From assembly GCA_027604505.1 (NCBI GenBank), contig JADIIX010000118.1, positions 4,970 through 68,969 of the forward strand: a stretch of 64,000 nucleotides of DNA, in the 5' to 3' direction. Positions 46,145 to 58,943 of this stretch are shown piece after piece (positions within the stretch are counted from its first letter, which is position 1; each line of letters opens with the position of its first letter). Made by a program: the position numbers and the translations under genes. The notes under the pieces are model-generated. The model was not told the origin of the DNA and did not search any database. It worked only from the letters and a program-made list of their open reading frames with translations. Source of the DNA: Gonapodya sp. JEL0774. Taxonomy: Eukaryota; Monoblepharomycota; Monoblepharidomycetes; Monoblepharidales; Gonapodyaceae.

Positions 46145-47186
46145 AGTGAGGTGATGGCTCGTCGCGCAGAGCTCATATCTCGACGCGCATCTATTGCAAT
46201 ATCAGTTTTGCTTACTACTCGATTCTTTCTAAGTTTTGCCCGTCTGCATTGCCAAGTCATCCACTCCCTCCCTCGACATCATTCCAACCTTCCCCACACC
46301 AGCTCCATCCTCTCTCCTTCAACTCTGTTCTCGCCGCACCCATCCTAGCCGCCACCACTCCACCCTCCGCGGCTCCATCTCACCTTCGCTCTTCCCTTCC
46401 CAAGACACCACCGAACCCCATCTCCGTCTCCCTACTCGTACCTCCACCACCTCCACCTCTACCGACCAGTTTGCAGCTCTCAGCCGCCAGCGCTTGCTTC
46501 GAGCTCCCCGTCGACCTTGCGGTGTATATCACAGGGAAGGGAGTAGTGGTGCGCGCGATCCGAGTAGCCGTGGTAGTGGTACAGGGAAGAACGGCGATGT
46601 GGACGACTCTGGATTGGTCGACTTTTCAGACACGGAGTGGTCGACGTCCGTACAACACCAGGTCAAGCCCAATCGCGGCCCCAGGTTGTCTCTCGACCCG
46701 GCAGGGGACTCCACCGGGTCCGCCCCATCGCCACCTAATCCGACATTAACTCCAAATCTGCCAGTACCGTGCCTTGTCAGACGAGCGGTTGCGGCAAGAG
46801 GACGAGCGACAGCTCCGTCGAGGGACTGCTCGAGGAGAGCACGTGACCAGGGAGTCAAACGACTTCGAGTGCGGCACTACGGACCATCTAGACTCGACCA
46901 CGGGGCATTGAGCAAGAACTGGACGCGGTTGCGGGTGAGAGCAGAGGGTGATACGGGTTGGGACAGCGGTTCGAAGACGCGAGAACGACAGGGACACGTC
47001 CAGGGACCCGAGCAGCAAGGTGGTTCCGGCCTGGTCTCGTCGATCTATGACGGTCCCTCAGGTCATTCAATGCAGGACAGGGCTGCAGATGAAGTAGACC
47101 AAGTCACGTTTGAACCCTGTCTGGATCCAGGCACATTCAGATTCCCCCACAACCACATGAGCTCATACCTCGGCGCGTCATGTTAA
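46145..47186 (+). CDS. Weak multi-exon candidate, Ser/Thr/Arg-rich
   Basis: A frame of over 300 codons (46236-47186) contains plausible stretches (TGKNGDVDDSGLVDFSDTEW) but also runs of Arg/Pro typical of chance GC-rich frames. A hydrophobic segment (IAISVLLTTRFFLSFARL) is readable near 46190 in another frame and could be a signal anchor in an upstream exon. No reliable splice chain was found. Confidence 0.25.
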
Positions 47187-47394
47187 CCCCGTTTCCAGTC
47201 GCGGCCATCCAAATCTCACCACTTTAGACTCTCGTGCCACCTCGTACTGCACCTCCTTGTTGAGTGTGGTTGTGCATGATTGCGCAAGTCTTCAGGTTCC
47301 GATCTTCCAGGGCAGAGCACTCTTATTAAAATGGGGACAGGGGACTGTACCAGGCTGGCCAGTTTGGGTGACTTTAAAATTGTATTCAGAGCCT

Positions 47395-49071
47395 TTACTC
47401 AATATATTCACATTGCTTGTAGAAAAGAATGGGCAAATCACGGTGCTGTGTTGAGCTTCACAGATTGAAAGAAGTCATAACCAAGGGACACTCACTTCAA
47501 ACCAAACATGCTCCAATGCAGCAGATGCACTCAACCTTTTGTCCGGATCTGCCTGTAGCAAGTTAGTGATCAAATCCTTACACTCTTTTGTTCTACCTCC
47601 CCAGCAGGAACCATCAAAGTTAAAGTCTGCATTCTTTATCCTATCAATCTGATGGGCTTCTGATAGTCCCGGTAAGTTTTCTTCATTGCCAAATGGAGAT
47701 TCTAAGGAAGTGAGCATATCTAATGTGAAGTATTGTTGTTAGGAGCAAGCATGGTGGCAAGTGGGCAATCACACATACACAACAGAACACCTGCGGCCCA
47801 ACAGTCAACCTTTTCATTGTACTGTTTTCCAAGGAATACTTCTGGAGCCATGTACGCAATGGTGCCAACATGTGAGCTGCGTCGAGTTTTGGGACCTCCA
47901 ATGGCTGCAACCCCAAAGTCTGTCTGCAAATGGCCATGCAAGGAAGTTAACAGACACCAGTAACTCAGAAACAGATTAAAAGTGACCTACAAGCTTGATG
48001 CTAAAGTCTTGGATGTTGCTGTTGCACATCAGTACATTTTCCAACTGAAGTGACCCAAACTTGTTAGGTGCCGAGTGACATGAGGAACGTACTGGACACT
48101 TACTTTGATATCACGATGAACTATGTTTATCGAATGAAGATATGTCAAGGCTTCAAAGAGTTGTCGCATCACCGTTGCACACTGACGCTCTGACATGTCC
48201 ACATCCATCATGCGGTCAAACAAGCAGCCACCTGCACAGAGGTCCATCACCAAAAAAGCATGCTCTTTGGTCCTTTCAAAGTCAAATAAGTGGACAATCC
48301 TTTCATGTGATACAGTCTGCAGAGCCTCAAGCTCATCATCCAAACGTGCGAGATTTGGTACCAACTTGCACCAGATGGTTTTCAGAGCAAAATGTTTCAA
48401 ATTGCGGTCTTCATTATGTTCCAAATTTTCATTTGCAATTTCCTCGACTTCATAGACGGTGGCATATGCACCACTTTGGGTTCCGAACGTGTTATTGGAT
48501 GGAAGAAATTCATTTAACCATACTACTCACCGGCCAAGCTCCTTCCCCAAATTAAATCGACCGCTAAATCTCATAGGAAGAAGTTCACGTCGTAGTGACA
48601 GTGGCGTGTTGGTACTGACAACTGGTTAATGAGAGTCACGCATTGTGTAGAAGTACTCCAGAACAACAATACCAACGGAAACCCACCCGATGTTGCACGA
48701 GAGCGTAGACTTCGAACGCTTTGCTTCCTTTCCGCACTAGACTGCACGAGTGTATCGTTATTCAAGACCTTAAGGGTTCGTTTCCTCGTTGGTCCCCGAC
48801 TCATTGCCGCCATTGAGTTTGTTCGAAGGGCTGTAGCAAGGTCAATGGGACGCTGCAATAATTCTGATGTAGTAGATCCTCTTTTGCTTTGCACGGGGGA
48901 AGGAAGCCACGAGCGACTCCCACTATCCGCTGACTCGAGATTCGAGAAAGGATCAGTGATATCGACCGCCAACCGGGCATCCATGATTCGGAGAGGATCA
49001 ACTGGTACGGCTTTAACGCTGAGCTTTGATAACTTGGAATCCGACATGCGAGGAAGTGTGATTCGATTCAA
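47395..49071 (-). CDS. Serine/threonine protein kinase, CAMK-like, with disordered N-terminal extension
   Basis: Exon 1 starts at 49071 and encodes about 130 Ser/Arg-rich residues. A GTGGGT-CAG intron leads to FSGRFNLGKELGRGAYATVY (Gly-rich loop, split by a second intron). Then follow HFALKTIW (Walker-type Lys of VAIK), LDDELEALQTVSHERIVHLF (alpha-C Glu), IVHRDIKLENVLM (catalytic loop), IKLDFGVAAI (DFG across an intron), SSHVGTIAYMAPEVFLGK (activation and APE), VDCWAAGVLLYMLTSLESPF and LLQADPDKRLSASAALEHVWF. All catalytic residues are present. A last short exon adding about six residues to a stop at 47395 is inferred; otherwise the protein ends just past 47496. Substrate is unknown. The gene is divergent from the large plus-strand gene at 49118. 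Confidence 0.9.
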
Positions 49072-49117
49072 TGTGGTTAAGGGAACGACTTAGCACCAAC
49101 AGGTTGTTGCTGTGGTC
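49072..49117. promoter_or_regulatory. 46-bp spacer between two divergent start codons
   Basis: The minus-strand kinase ATG (49071) and the plus-strand ATG (49118) are separated by only 46 bases. Either a shared promoter overlaps both 5' coding ends or one true start is further inside (alternatives: kinase at 49047, plus-strand gene at 49172). Confidence 0.5.
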
Positions 49118-52100
49118 ATGAAGATCTCCCTCCCCCCACAGGATGACACCCCCCCAATTCCAACAACTGTGATGCTTCACACAAGCGCGAGTCGCAATCA
49201 ATCTCTAAACCAGTTTGCAACATCATCTGTATTGCCCGGGCTGCCTTCCGATAACAAGAAGCCACACGATGTTCTGTCGCGCCTCGGTGTCGACTTTGAA
49301 TTCGATTATCCTCAGGATGCTTCCTTGGAACAACTGATCGGGCATCTGGAAAGTCGCCTTTATCTTTCACGACACGTCTTTCCTGGACTGGTGCCAGCTT
49401 TGGAGCGCCTTGCAAAAGAAGTAGAGGCCAAAGGAATCGTTGGATCCCATCCATCGGCCTCAAACAAGTCGAGAATTGGCAGATTGTCGATGCTCGGAAG
49501 ATTTCGAAAGGATTCAACAATGGACAGCTTTAACCCTATTATATGGCTCGGTACAGTTACTCCTTTCCCCACTCTTCGTTGCTTTTGCGTCACTTCCCTT
49601 TCACTCGCAGGTCAGTATCTTTTTCGACACAATCCACTCCATTCGGCCGATGTGTCGTCTTCCGCATCAGATTACTATCTCAGAACATTGCAAGACACTG
49701 TTGTTTCACAGGAGTCCCGCTTGCATCACCTTAAAGCCTGCAGAGATTCCGAGGGGAGGTATAAATTGTTGCTCAACAAGTTGAAGAGTCAAGCCACGCA
49801 ACGATTCGAGGTATTGAGAACGACAGTTTGGCGTGCATGCATGTCTGCACTAGAACGGCGATTCGGTGAAAGCAGAGACGCGTTCATCAGGCTTTTCGAA
49901 TTAGTGAGTATCGCACGCAGTTGGACCGAACCATGAATTCGATATTGTCAACCTAAATCACGGTATTTAGCACCAAGTGTTTGTTTGTGCTGCATCAGAC
50001 CCTCGCCTGCAATCGACGGATGAAACTTCTTCCCACCTTCAAAGTGTTCTTGCAGCGATAAAGCGCGAACACGTGTCATCTCTTCCTACCACATTCTCGA
50101 ATGAAGTCAATCAGAAATTGGGACAGAAGAATACCTGGCTTGAGAAACGGACCGCCGAGGATTTTGCCTCTCTTGTTATAAATGGGACGGGGTCCGCAAG
50201 GACTTCTGCTTTAGCAACTTGCTCCGATGAAAGCTTTTGTCATTTCGTGGAAACGTTGATATCATCTCTTGAGAGCTATGGAGAATCGCTGTCGAACTTG
50301 GAGAGTCCAGAGAATCTCATTGTAAGGCTCACATCCGCAGTGACCAAAATGAAAGGTGCACTTGGCTCCTGTTGGCAGCAAAATATGCAAAAGATTATGA
50401 AGGCTTGGGCATCTGGAGTGGAGATCAATCATCAGGAGGCAGAGCTTCCTGATTTTGACTCCGCGGGTGTTGAGCAATTGTTCATCGAGCATCTCGCGGA
50501 CAGTGATTTGAATAGCGACAAGAACTTAAGCAATTTGGGGAATCAGTTGCTTCATTCACACGGCGTAAGGGCTGCACTTTCTGTCGCAACTTATATGGAG
50601 GAGCTTCTTGCGTCCACCGGCAAGCTTGAGACTGTACTTGGGTTGGAAAACAAGAGACACCAAAACACCAAATCACTTGGTCATCAAGAGCTTTCGGGCG
50701 TGTATCATGACAGTTCAAACTCTCAAGATATGAAGTGTTTGGCAGAGAAGATGGAGTCTGATAAACGGGAACGGGAACTGACATTGGAAGCAGTTTTTGA
50801 TATGCTGGATAAGGTAACTATTTTTGATTTGATGCAATCAGATGATTCAAACTGACTTATACCTTCTTCAAATATTTGAGACTCATTCTGGAGGACTCCA
50901 GTCTTCTGTTCTCTTCAGTGTATTTTCAAGAGCGTTATCTGCAGAGGCTCAACTCCCTCCTCATGTTGCCGCGGTACTGAGCCAACTTGGACAAATACCG
51001 CTGGCACATCAGATAGTGAGCAGGGCTGAGTGGATTAGACATACTCTCCAGGTGCTAGAGCACGCAGCAAATTCGGGCATGTTTGTTGACCTCGAAGGCC
51101 TTGCGTATGGTGTAACAACTCTTCTTCAACTGGAAGAATCAACATCCAGGCATCCCGTTTCATTAGCAAGTCGCAAGCATGATCTGCTCGCGCAACGAAG
51201 CAAGCTTGTTGTGGACCTGGAAGAGCTTGCAAATGAAATGGACCTCACAGCACTCAAGTTTTCTGAGCGGGCAGCCACATTAATCACAGAGGCTCTCTCT
51301 AACGGTCAATCGCAAGGTCACAAGGGGTTTGCCGTCAAGATTTTGGTGAAAGACCCCACCACATCTGGTGTGGAGGGCCATTCAGCTCTCAAATGTATTG
51401 GCGTCGGCGGAAATACTCCACACCTTGACGATTACCGGGATCAACATCTGGGATCCGTTGTCTACGATGGCTCCTTTGAATATGATTGCTGTTTCAATAA
51501 CATTCCTATTGTTTCACGCAGTACCTCTGGTGAATTACAGACCATATCCATTGCCGTTCCTATGAGCGAAGTGGGATGTCTGGTACTGGATTCCTTTCTC
51601 AAGAAGGATGGAACTGATCAGGAAGAAGATTTGTCTGAGTTCATGGAGGTAATCTGCTTTCGTTGACCAGTACCATTTGTATATTCAAACGGATTGCTTG
51701 TCAGTCTATCTCCACTACAGTGTGCAAGTGCCTTCGATTAATTGACTCACGATTCCGCGCACTCACACTCGCCGCATCAGCGCGCGAGTTTGTGCAGACA
51801 ACACACCCTGACATGGAAATTGGCGTGTACATGGTGGATCAGGCTCACCCTGGGACTTTATGGAGAGTTACTGAGGCGGACAAAGAGGAAGATTGGACGG
51901 CGAGTGGCTTGGAGGCGTGGGGCGGGTGTGGTTTAAATATTCAGAGGGTCAACAGTGACACTACCAAGTAAGAACTTTTTTGAACTGCCGTCCAGGAGTG
52001 AAACTCTTTCGATTAATTTGTCGCCGTCATTCCATCACAGCGCTTTCCTTTTCGAGTCTGCACGCACAAACACCAAGGTGACATGTGTCGCAAGCCCATC

Positions 52101-53067
52101 GCTCACTGCCATTCCCATCCCTGATTCAACCTCTGGGGATGGAACTCCATCAGTTACCGCGGTGATCAGCGTAAGAGGGACCACTGATAAGAATCCTCTC
52201 GAAGAGGACGTTGAAGACGTTCGTCAACTTGGGGATGTGTTGGGTCAAGGATTAGCTATGATAAACAACGATGGAGGGCCTCAACGTGGAATCCCAGAGA
52301 CGCAAGGTACGTTAGTTATGTTCATTAGTTAACTGTCAAACCAGCTCCTACCATTCTTTTTGGGGTTTAGATGCAGAGAGTTCCTCACCGCTTGTTCAAC
52401 GTGCTTTGCTGTTTGGGAGACTCGTCCTGAAACGTGCTCAAACGTTACTGTCGCAAATTGATGCTAAGACTTTGGCAGAGCTTAAATCGTACAAGAAGCC
52501 GCCGGCCCTCGTGCATATTGTTATAAAATGCATCATGTTGGTGTTTGGTAAGAAATTGGAGGACGTAAAAGGATGGGGGGAGACTGCAAAGGTAAGAGCT
52601 CTGTTCGACAGGGTGTTACGGAGTGTTTTTGTGTTTAAGGGCACACTTTTCATCTGTGATACTCAGCTGCTGACTGTCGATTTGCTTAAGTCGATGCAAG
52701 CTTACGATCCTACGGCTCTACAAAAAAAGAAAAGATTTGAGCAAGTTAGAAAACTTCTGAAATGTGGGTCCAAGTCCGTATTTTGAAGAACTCACCTGTG
52801 TAATTAATGGTGATCGTTGATTGATTGTCAGCAATCAAGACGGATGATGTCCGCCACCACGCCTCGCTTCCAACGCAGCTTATGCACAATTGGTTGGTAG
52901 TGTCTCTTGCATTGAGGGACAAAGCTGTCAAGGAACGGAAGCGAATGAAAGAATCTCAATCGTTAGGAGCTTTGGGATCGGAATTGGATGATACCGAGGA
53001 GGCAGAGGGTCCTCTGCACGACGAATTTGGGGACGAATTAGACTACGAGAACCAAGAGCCCGTTTGA
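49118..53067 (+). CDS. 1139-residue protein with GAF-like region and dynein-stalk-like segment, probably flagellar
   Basis: Nine exons (49118-49550, 49611-49903, 49971-50813, 50881-51648, 51705-51967, 52041-52306, 52371-52591, 52667-52763, 52832-53067) join in frame to 1139 residues. The first two thirds are helical with no recognised domain. Residues about 785-950 look like a GAF-type fold (REFVQTTHPDMEIGVYMVDQ, LTAIPIPDS). Residues about 980-1075 follow the dynein heavy-chain microtubule-binding stalk pattern: LAELKSYKKPPALVHIVIKC, IMLVFGKK, WGETAK, LLKSMQAYDPTALQKKK, then a helical end with HNWLVVSLALRDKAVK. No AAA motor is present. A GAF-plus-stalk layout is, as I recall, similar to EFCAB5-like axonemal proteins, but I see no EF-hand, so this name is only a suggestion. 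The tail is acidic. An axonemal role fits a zoosporic fungus. Confidence 0.8.
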
Positions 53068-53857
53068 TCTGCTAGAGATACGGTTTTGCGAATCAAGATG
53101 CTGGTGCTCAGATGATGATGCGCATATATCTTTTGATCATTCTTATGCACTATATTGGAAGAAACTGTTCGACCTAGTTCACCCTTTCCTCCATTAAGTA
53201 CTCTCAATGTCATAGTATCACTTGAGAATCGCCGCAAACCCCGGAAGCACCCACTTGTTCAATTTCCACTGTTTGCAGAACTCGCGACACCGACTATGCC
53301 ATACAGGAAACTGAACCAGCAATGCTTGACTCAAAACACCCCTTGCCTCAATTGCACACGTGCTAAATTACCCCTAACTTCGAATCTCTTGTGAAGGTGG
53401 GATATTTCTCGATCTCCTTGATGCAGGGAGCTGTGCCTCTTTGGGGACCAACCCACCGTTGCTCTTTCACTACGTCGATTCTTACTTGAACCTTCAACGA
53501 GTTGGTGTTACCGCGATTTCCTCGAAACATCAATGATGGTGCACTCACCGGAACCCCCGATCGATGCTGCTGGTCTTCCTTCCTTGTTGACGAGACCATC
53601 TACGCCACCGTCTCCGCCAATGCATGTACGAGGTACGCATCTCCAGAGTCCTCCTTTTTCATTCGATCTTCCTTCAAACATCACCCAATCCCCGATTCTC
53701 CAGAAAATTTATCTCTTAGGAACTTCTCTTGCCCGTCCTATTATTGCCCGCAGCCAGATTGAAGTCGCGAAACGTGAAGGGTGCGACTATGTTTCCCACC
53801 GTTGCACTGGAAAGGGAAACGACCAGGTCCGGTTCGAAATTTCCTACTACTACGCTC
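53068..53857. other. Intergenic region, no supported gene
   Basis: Short plus-strand frames (53155-53394, 53502-53762) lack domains and overlap comparable minus-strand frames. This is the convergent 3' region of two genes. Confidence 0.4.
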
Positions 53858-54471
53858 TTATGCCCTCGTAGAATTTCCCAAATCAATTATATCCTTAATA
53901 ATCTCAGTAGTTTCATCAGTCCGATCAAGAATGATCTGCGGATCGTTTGACCAGTGGGAATCACTTCGAGCTTCCATTAGAGGAGGGAATCTCATGATCT
54001 GACAAAACTCACAGCAATTTTCGCATCTCGATCAATGTTTAGCTCCGCAGTGTTCACGATCAATGCATCCAAGCGAGCTTCCACGTTTTCAATAACACAG
54101 CAAAGTCTTCGGAGACAAGTCTAAAGGCACGCAGAAATGGATTTACACAAATCACCAACAATAAACCAGATAATATTGCTTCCTCAACTCACTTCAAGTT
54201 TGATCTCACGCGCATGCACCCGATCAGCTTCACGAGTGGAACTTTCAATGAAGGATGCCGGCTCTGATTTTACAGATACAGTTGTGGAAAGCACTTCCTG
54301 GCAAAACCAATGCATTCTGATGTCACCATTCTCTCTATCAAACAGATTTTCGGCAAAACTCACTTGAGCGAAATCACATTTGCAAGAATGCTCTTGATCA
54401 GATTTGAGAGAAGGAGGGGCTGATGACATGGCTTGAGTCTCGATGGGCGCGGAAGGGCTACTCAGTACCAT
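53858..54471 (-). CDS. 132-residue helical protein, four phase-0 exons, unknown function
   Basis: Exons 54471-54364, 54297-54193, 54120-54013 and 53935-53858 encode 36, 35, 36 and 25 residues. The introns carry GTGAGT donors and all are phase 0. The protein begins [20 protein letters not shown] and then is helical and charged ([56 protein letters not shown]), so a coiled coil is likely. No family is recognised. The exon style, short helical modules with phase-0 joins, resembles the central part of the gene at 27297-32539. Upstream minus-strand sequence (LSRENELAALDTVTFLNIDM near 54690) may be an additional exon of the same gene. Confidence 0.6.
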
Positions 54472-55079
54472 CGCGCTACCACACGTTCAGGCATTTGCTG
54501 GCGCTCGCGCGGGCCTCGCTCCACTCGGGAGACATACTCACGGGACGACTTCTGCCCTTGACTCACTCCTTTGCGGACCTCACCTTTGCACTAGCAGAGC
54601 GTCGTTTCTGTTTGTTAAATCAGCCTGGAGGACTCTCATGTCTATGTTGAGAAAGGTGACTGTATCGAGGGCGGCGAGTTCGTTTTCACGCGAGAGTTGA
54701 GCGTTGATCTGGAGTTTGTTGCAGAGTGGGACCAACCCTGTCAACGCTCCCAGCCAGGGGACGCGAAAAATATTCACAGTTTCATGTAGTGGGAAAATGA
54801 GAGCACGAAAGACTGGGGTGTGCGGTGCAGTTCTGATGACGCCCCCGCATGCTCATTCTCCTCATCCGCATCCATACCGAATCCCGCACCATCACTCGCG
54901 CACACCTCCTTCCCCACGAGCTCGTCGGCGTCATGGACCAGTTGGTGGCCAGATTGGTAAGTATACATTGGATGGGAGGATGGGCACCATGGATCCAGGG
55001 GCACGAGAGAGGGTGGAACCGTCCCGACCAAGTAAAGCAGGTGCCTCCTTGGAAGGGAGTTCACGACGGTGGGGCGGTT

Positions 55080-56885
55080 CATCGTAAAGCTCGTCGCGAC
55101 GAGCCCGAAATCTCCCCTAAAGGACGACGGTGCCGAGCTCGTTCCACCTGTGGCATCAGTATTGCGTATACGTGCAGCGTGGCTTCCCTCTACTACCAGA
55201 ATGAACAAAGGTTTGAGGTGAGAACACAGAATCGCTCGCAACCAAACCAAACCGCCGACACATATCCGAGCTCGAGGAAAACTGTCCGCCCGAACTTACC
55301 GCCTTCTTGCTGGCACCGGCGGCGTCTTCAATCCTCCCTGAGCTGGCTCCGGCTCTTCCGACCCCACTGATCCCATCTTCTTCGCCATGCCCTGCCACAT
55401 CCTCCTCCTCCCCGTCTAACGCTGTTTCCTTGATCTCCACCTTGAGCTTCCTCTGTCTCCTCCTCTCATCTTCTGGTCGGAATCGTTTAGTACTTCTGTC
55501 GAAGTGGTCTCAAGGGTATCGTTGAAGGTAGAGGGGTGGGCAAAGGTAACCATCTGCACCATATTCAAGTGCAGGGCTGGAGAGGGCGGCGAGGTTGGGA
55601 GGGGGATTCGGTTGGGAGGGTGGGAGAGCAGCAAGGAGGCAGTTTCGAGTGCCGCGTTGGTGGGAGTTTGAGCAATGTATTTGCGGGAGCGACCAGTGGA
55701 GGAATGACCGGAAACCTTGGTTTGAATGCGTGTGGGGAACGGGGAAGGTAAATCGAAACCAAGTAAGTTCAGTACCCTACATGGGAATCGGGAATGCAAA
55801 ACATCCCCTCGCCAACTTCGCTACACCGCCCCAAACGCACCTGAAGAAAATTTTATCATCGGGCTGCATCAATATGGCCTCTCCACTCCCACTTCTACCT
55901 CTCGCGCCTCTCCTGCTTCTCCTGCCTGTCCGTCTTCTCCTCCTTCTCTCTCTCATTTCTCTCCGCCCCTCCCCGTCAAATTTGCCAACCAGACCATAAC
56001 GACCCGGTCCTGACTTGCGCAGCTGTGACTCCACAATCAACGGTCATGGCACCGACCCAAAGATACAGTGTGGACCCAACAACGCCGCGGCGACGGACTG
56101 GACCTCGGAACCGTAAGGAGAATTCATGGACGCCGACCTTGCGGCCTACACCCCCTAAAACGCCGGCCTCTGGTGCCCAGCGCCGATCACGCGGCCAGCT
56201 GGAACTGAGACTATCCGGCGAATTGTAAATACTGGGCAACACCAAAGGCGCCTGGGCTACCGTCGGCAGGTATGCGGCGGACAAGGACGGCGGTGAGATG
56301 GAGTACGGGGAAACTGTGTGGCACGGCCGGGGAAAGTGAGGTAACCCCGGTATAGATTGCGACCGAGGTCGGGGAACAGGTGGAGCGCCATAACCGCCAC
56401 TGTCCGGATGGCGATCTCCAAGGCATTCGGAGTGTGCCCTGACCCACCCACTACACTCGCCACACGCTCTTCCTCCATCCCAACCCGCCTCTCCTCCTCA
56501 CTCTCCTCCAGTGCCCCCGTCCCCGTTCCCGTCCGCGCGGCAAACCCGATCCCAGCGGGACCGTTCCCAACCCCACAACCCCCCCCCAACACCATCACTC
56601 CCGTGCGATCCACCAATGCCTCCGTGATGTACCGAGGTGCGCCGTGGGGCCATTCATGCCACGTGCTGGCGTCCCCGTGGGGCACCAACTTGGGCCTGGT
56701 GGATACAAAATTAGAGTGCGGGACTGTGGTGAGGGATGTAATTGCGGTTGCGCCAGGGCCCGACGGTGGCTGAGTGGAGCTGGCGACACACACCGAGGTT
56801 CAATTCGTGGCGGTGGCGGGGACAGGGACAGGTACGGGCCCCCGTACACGGTAACACTCACGTGTTGTGTCGTGACTTCCGACAT
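55080..56885 (-). CDS. Tentative multi-exon gene, low-complexity, unknown
   Basis: The minus strand has several natural-looking pieces in order: MSEVTTQHVSVTVYGGPYLS (56885), TE-ALVDRTGVMVLGGGCGVG then TPNALEIAIRTVAVMALHLF (near 56400), PSIYNSPDSLSSSWPRDRRW (near 56200), KYIAQTPTNAALETASLLLS (near 55660) and RPEDERRRQRKLKVEIKET (near 55450). A phase-0 intron (GTAAGT) leads to a tail ending near 55082. The joins between most pieces are unresolved and the sequence is GC-rich. No domain is recognised. Confidence 0.35.
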
Positions 56886-57518
56886 TGCGGTCCATTCTCG
56901 TCTCTGGAGCGCAAAATACGCTTAGAAGGAGACGTCAACGCAGGACTGGTGGTGGTGAAGCATTGTGGATCCTGGGCTGTGTGTGGTTGAAAGTAAGGAC
57001 AAAGATCGATGACGTGAGTGCTTGAGCCAGGCATAGACAAGAGAAGGTGGAGAAGGTGAAGTGAGGGAATGCGTAAGCTGCGACACATTGACTACACATA
57101 AAATTCAGTTGTCCCAGGTGACAGCGTGACTCGCTTCGAAAATGCTTCGCACTCGGTTTCACTCCTAACATTGTCCACTGTCTCCCAGACAAACCGCACG
57201 ATGCTCGACGCTGATTGAGCGACCCATTACAGCGTTGGACGACTCTCGCGCGGGAAGTCAACACCAGAGAAAGAGACTGACCTTTCACCCGATGGCCCGT
57301 ATGCCCATCACCGTATGCGGTGCAACTGTCATGGCCCGTTGAGTTCCCCAATGAGAATATTGGTTAGAGTGACCGGAGCAGGGACCGAGTATCAAGAGTG
57401 GTTGTGACTCTATGAGTATGAGAAGAGGTAGGATCCGGCAAATTGAGCGTTTAAACTGAGCTGACAAGACGACTTGCAGCCATCTTCAATGCCAGCCCAA
57501 AAGGGGATGAGACTCACC

Positions 57519-57929
57519 CTAAATAGCCCAGAGACTTCCAGAGGCAAGACCTCCAAGATCACCAATACTGACAATCCTTTGTGTGGGCATTCGGACAGAA
57601 AGAGCTGCATCGAGAAGGGCTGTGAGGGTCTCGGACAAACGAGGGTTAGAGACAAATATGACGGTTTCAGATCTCTCAATTGCGCCTTGCCCGTGGAAAG
57701 AATACCAAGAATTCCACCATCTTCTGCTCGCGATCACCATCCCAGGAGCATTTTGGGACTTCACCCGTACAAACGATGCTCGCGCAACTCCACAAAGACA
57801 TTTCATCTGCGTATACCCACGGTCTTTGCAGTTGAAAATGGTGGGCTCAATCGAGGATGTTGGTGATATAAGGAGAACGTCGTCCGAGACGAATGAAGGA
57901 AGCATGGGAAGTTGAAACGCGAACAACAT
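57519..57929 (-). CDS. Hypothetical protein, 136 codons or longer
   Basis: An open frame with natural composition (FVSDDVLLISPTSSIEPTIF, NPRLSETLTALLDAALSVRM, TQRIVSIGDLGGLASGSLW). A donor near the end (GGTGAG near 57515) suggests it may continue into 57285-57470. No family could be named. Confidence 0.4.
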   Translation of the reverse strand: MLFAFQLPMLPSFVSDDVLLISPTSSIEPTIFNCKDRGYTQMKCLCGVARASFVRVKSQNAPGMVIASRRWWNSWYSFHGQGAIERSETVIFVSNPRLSETLTALLDAALSVRMPTQRIVSIGDLGGLASGSLWAI

Positions 57930-58943
57930 CTATGTGGAAATTGCCAAAGACTTTTCAGTGTGTTCAAGTCAACCAAAAAACGATACCCAAAAGCACTGTT
58001 CGAACCCCCGGTTGAAGTTGGGGCGGCTGCATAAATCACCGCAGTCAGAAGTACATGTTTCGTTGAATTTCCCCCTTCCCATTGCGAAACCTGTGATTTC
58101 ATTCCCTTTGTCAAGTTCCTGGCAAAAGCTGTAGCTCACGTGACCTAATTGGGGGACACTTTCGCCTTCCGCCTTCCGCCGGTGACAGTTTTCCCTCCAA
58201 ACCAGTCATCCTTCACACGAACACAGTCACCCTGACGCTCTTTGCTTGATTTACCAAGCGACACTCAAATTGACATTGTAGAAAACTACCAATATACAAC
58301 ACGGAAGAGTAGCTTCTCCTTGGATGTGAAGGACTACGCGCCCAGCTTTTGTTATGCGCAAGAGGACTCTTCGCTCCCGTGACAGCTGCGCTCCATTCCC
58401 TCATAAAACTTTGCTTCATTCCCCTTTGTTAACCTGTTGGTAAAAGCACGTGCTGCATGTGGCGGAGACGGGCAGAGTGGGGGACATTGATGACATCTTT
58501 CTCACACTCTTCCATGACGCATATAAAACGGTTTCCTTCAAAACTGTGCTCTTTTGTCCTGCAAAAAACACGCGCTACCTCAACCAGTGTCTGTTTTTCT
58601 CGCCCTCGCCCCTCGATACAACTCCAGAGGCTCGTGCCGTTGTCAAGATGCTCGCGAAATCATCTGGCCCGTGAATGTTCACCACATGGTCGTGTTCCGA
58701 AACCTATTTGCCAACAAGCTTTACCTTCAGTGCTGATAGTCCCGCATCATTGAACTACTCGCCCTTTCTGTACATGTCGTATACCATGGTGGATGCGGGG
58801 GGTGTTACCGACTAGTGGGTTAATATTGACAAAGGACAAACACCTCACCCATCATGATTTAATCTTTCACTTGAAAATCCACATCTAGCGCCGTTCCAAA
58901 ACCAGTGAACGAATCTTTCTACCTCGATTTCCTTTGGTTCTTA

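Noticed and set aside
48629-49093. Plus-strand frame of 154 codons
   Set aside because: The minus strand here encodes the N-terminal extension of the kinase, joined in frame to the kinase domain.
57985-58030. tRNA-like string around GTTCGAACCCCCGG
   Set aside because: No cloverleaf could be drawn: acceptor and anticodon stems do not pair at the needed distances.
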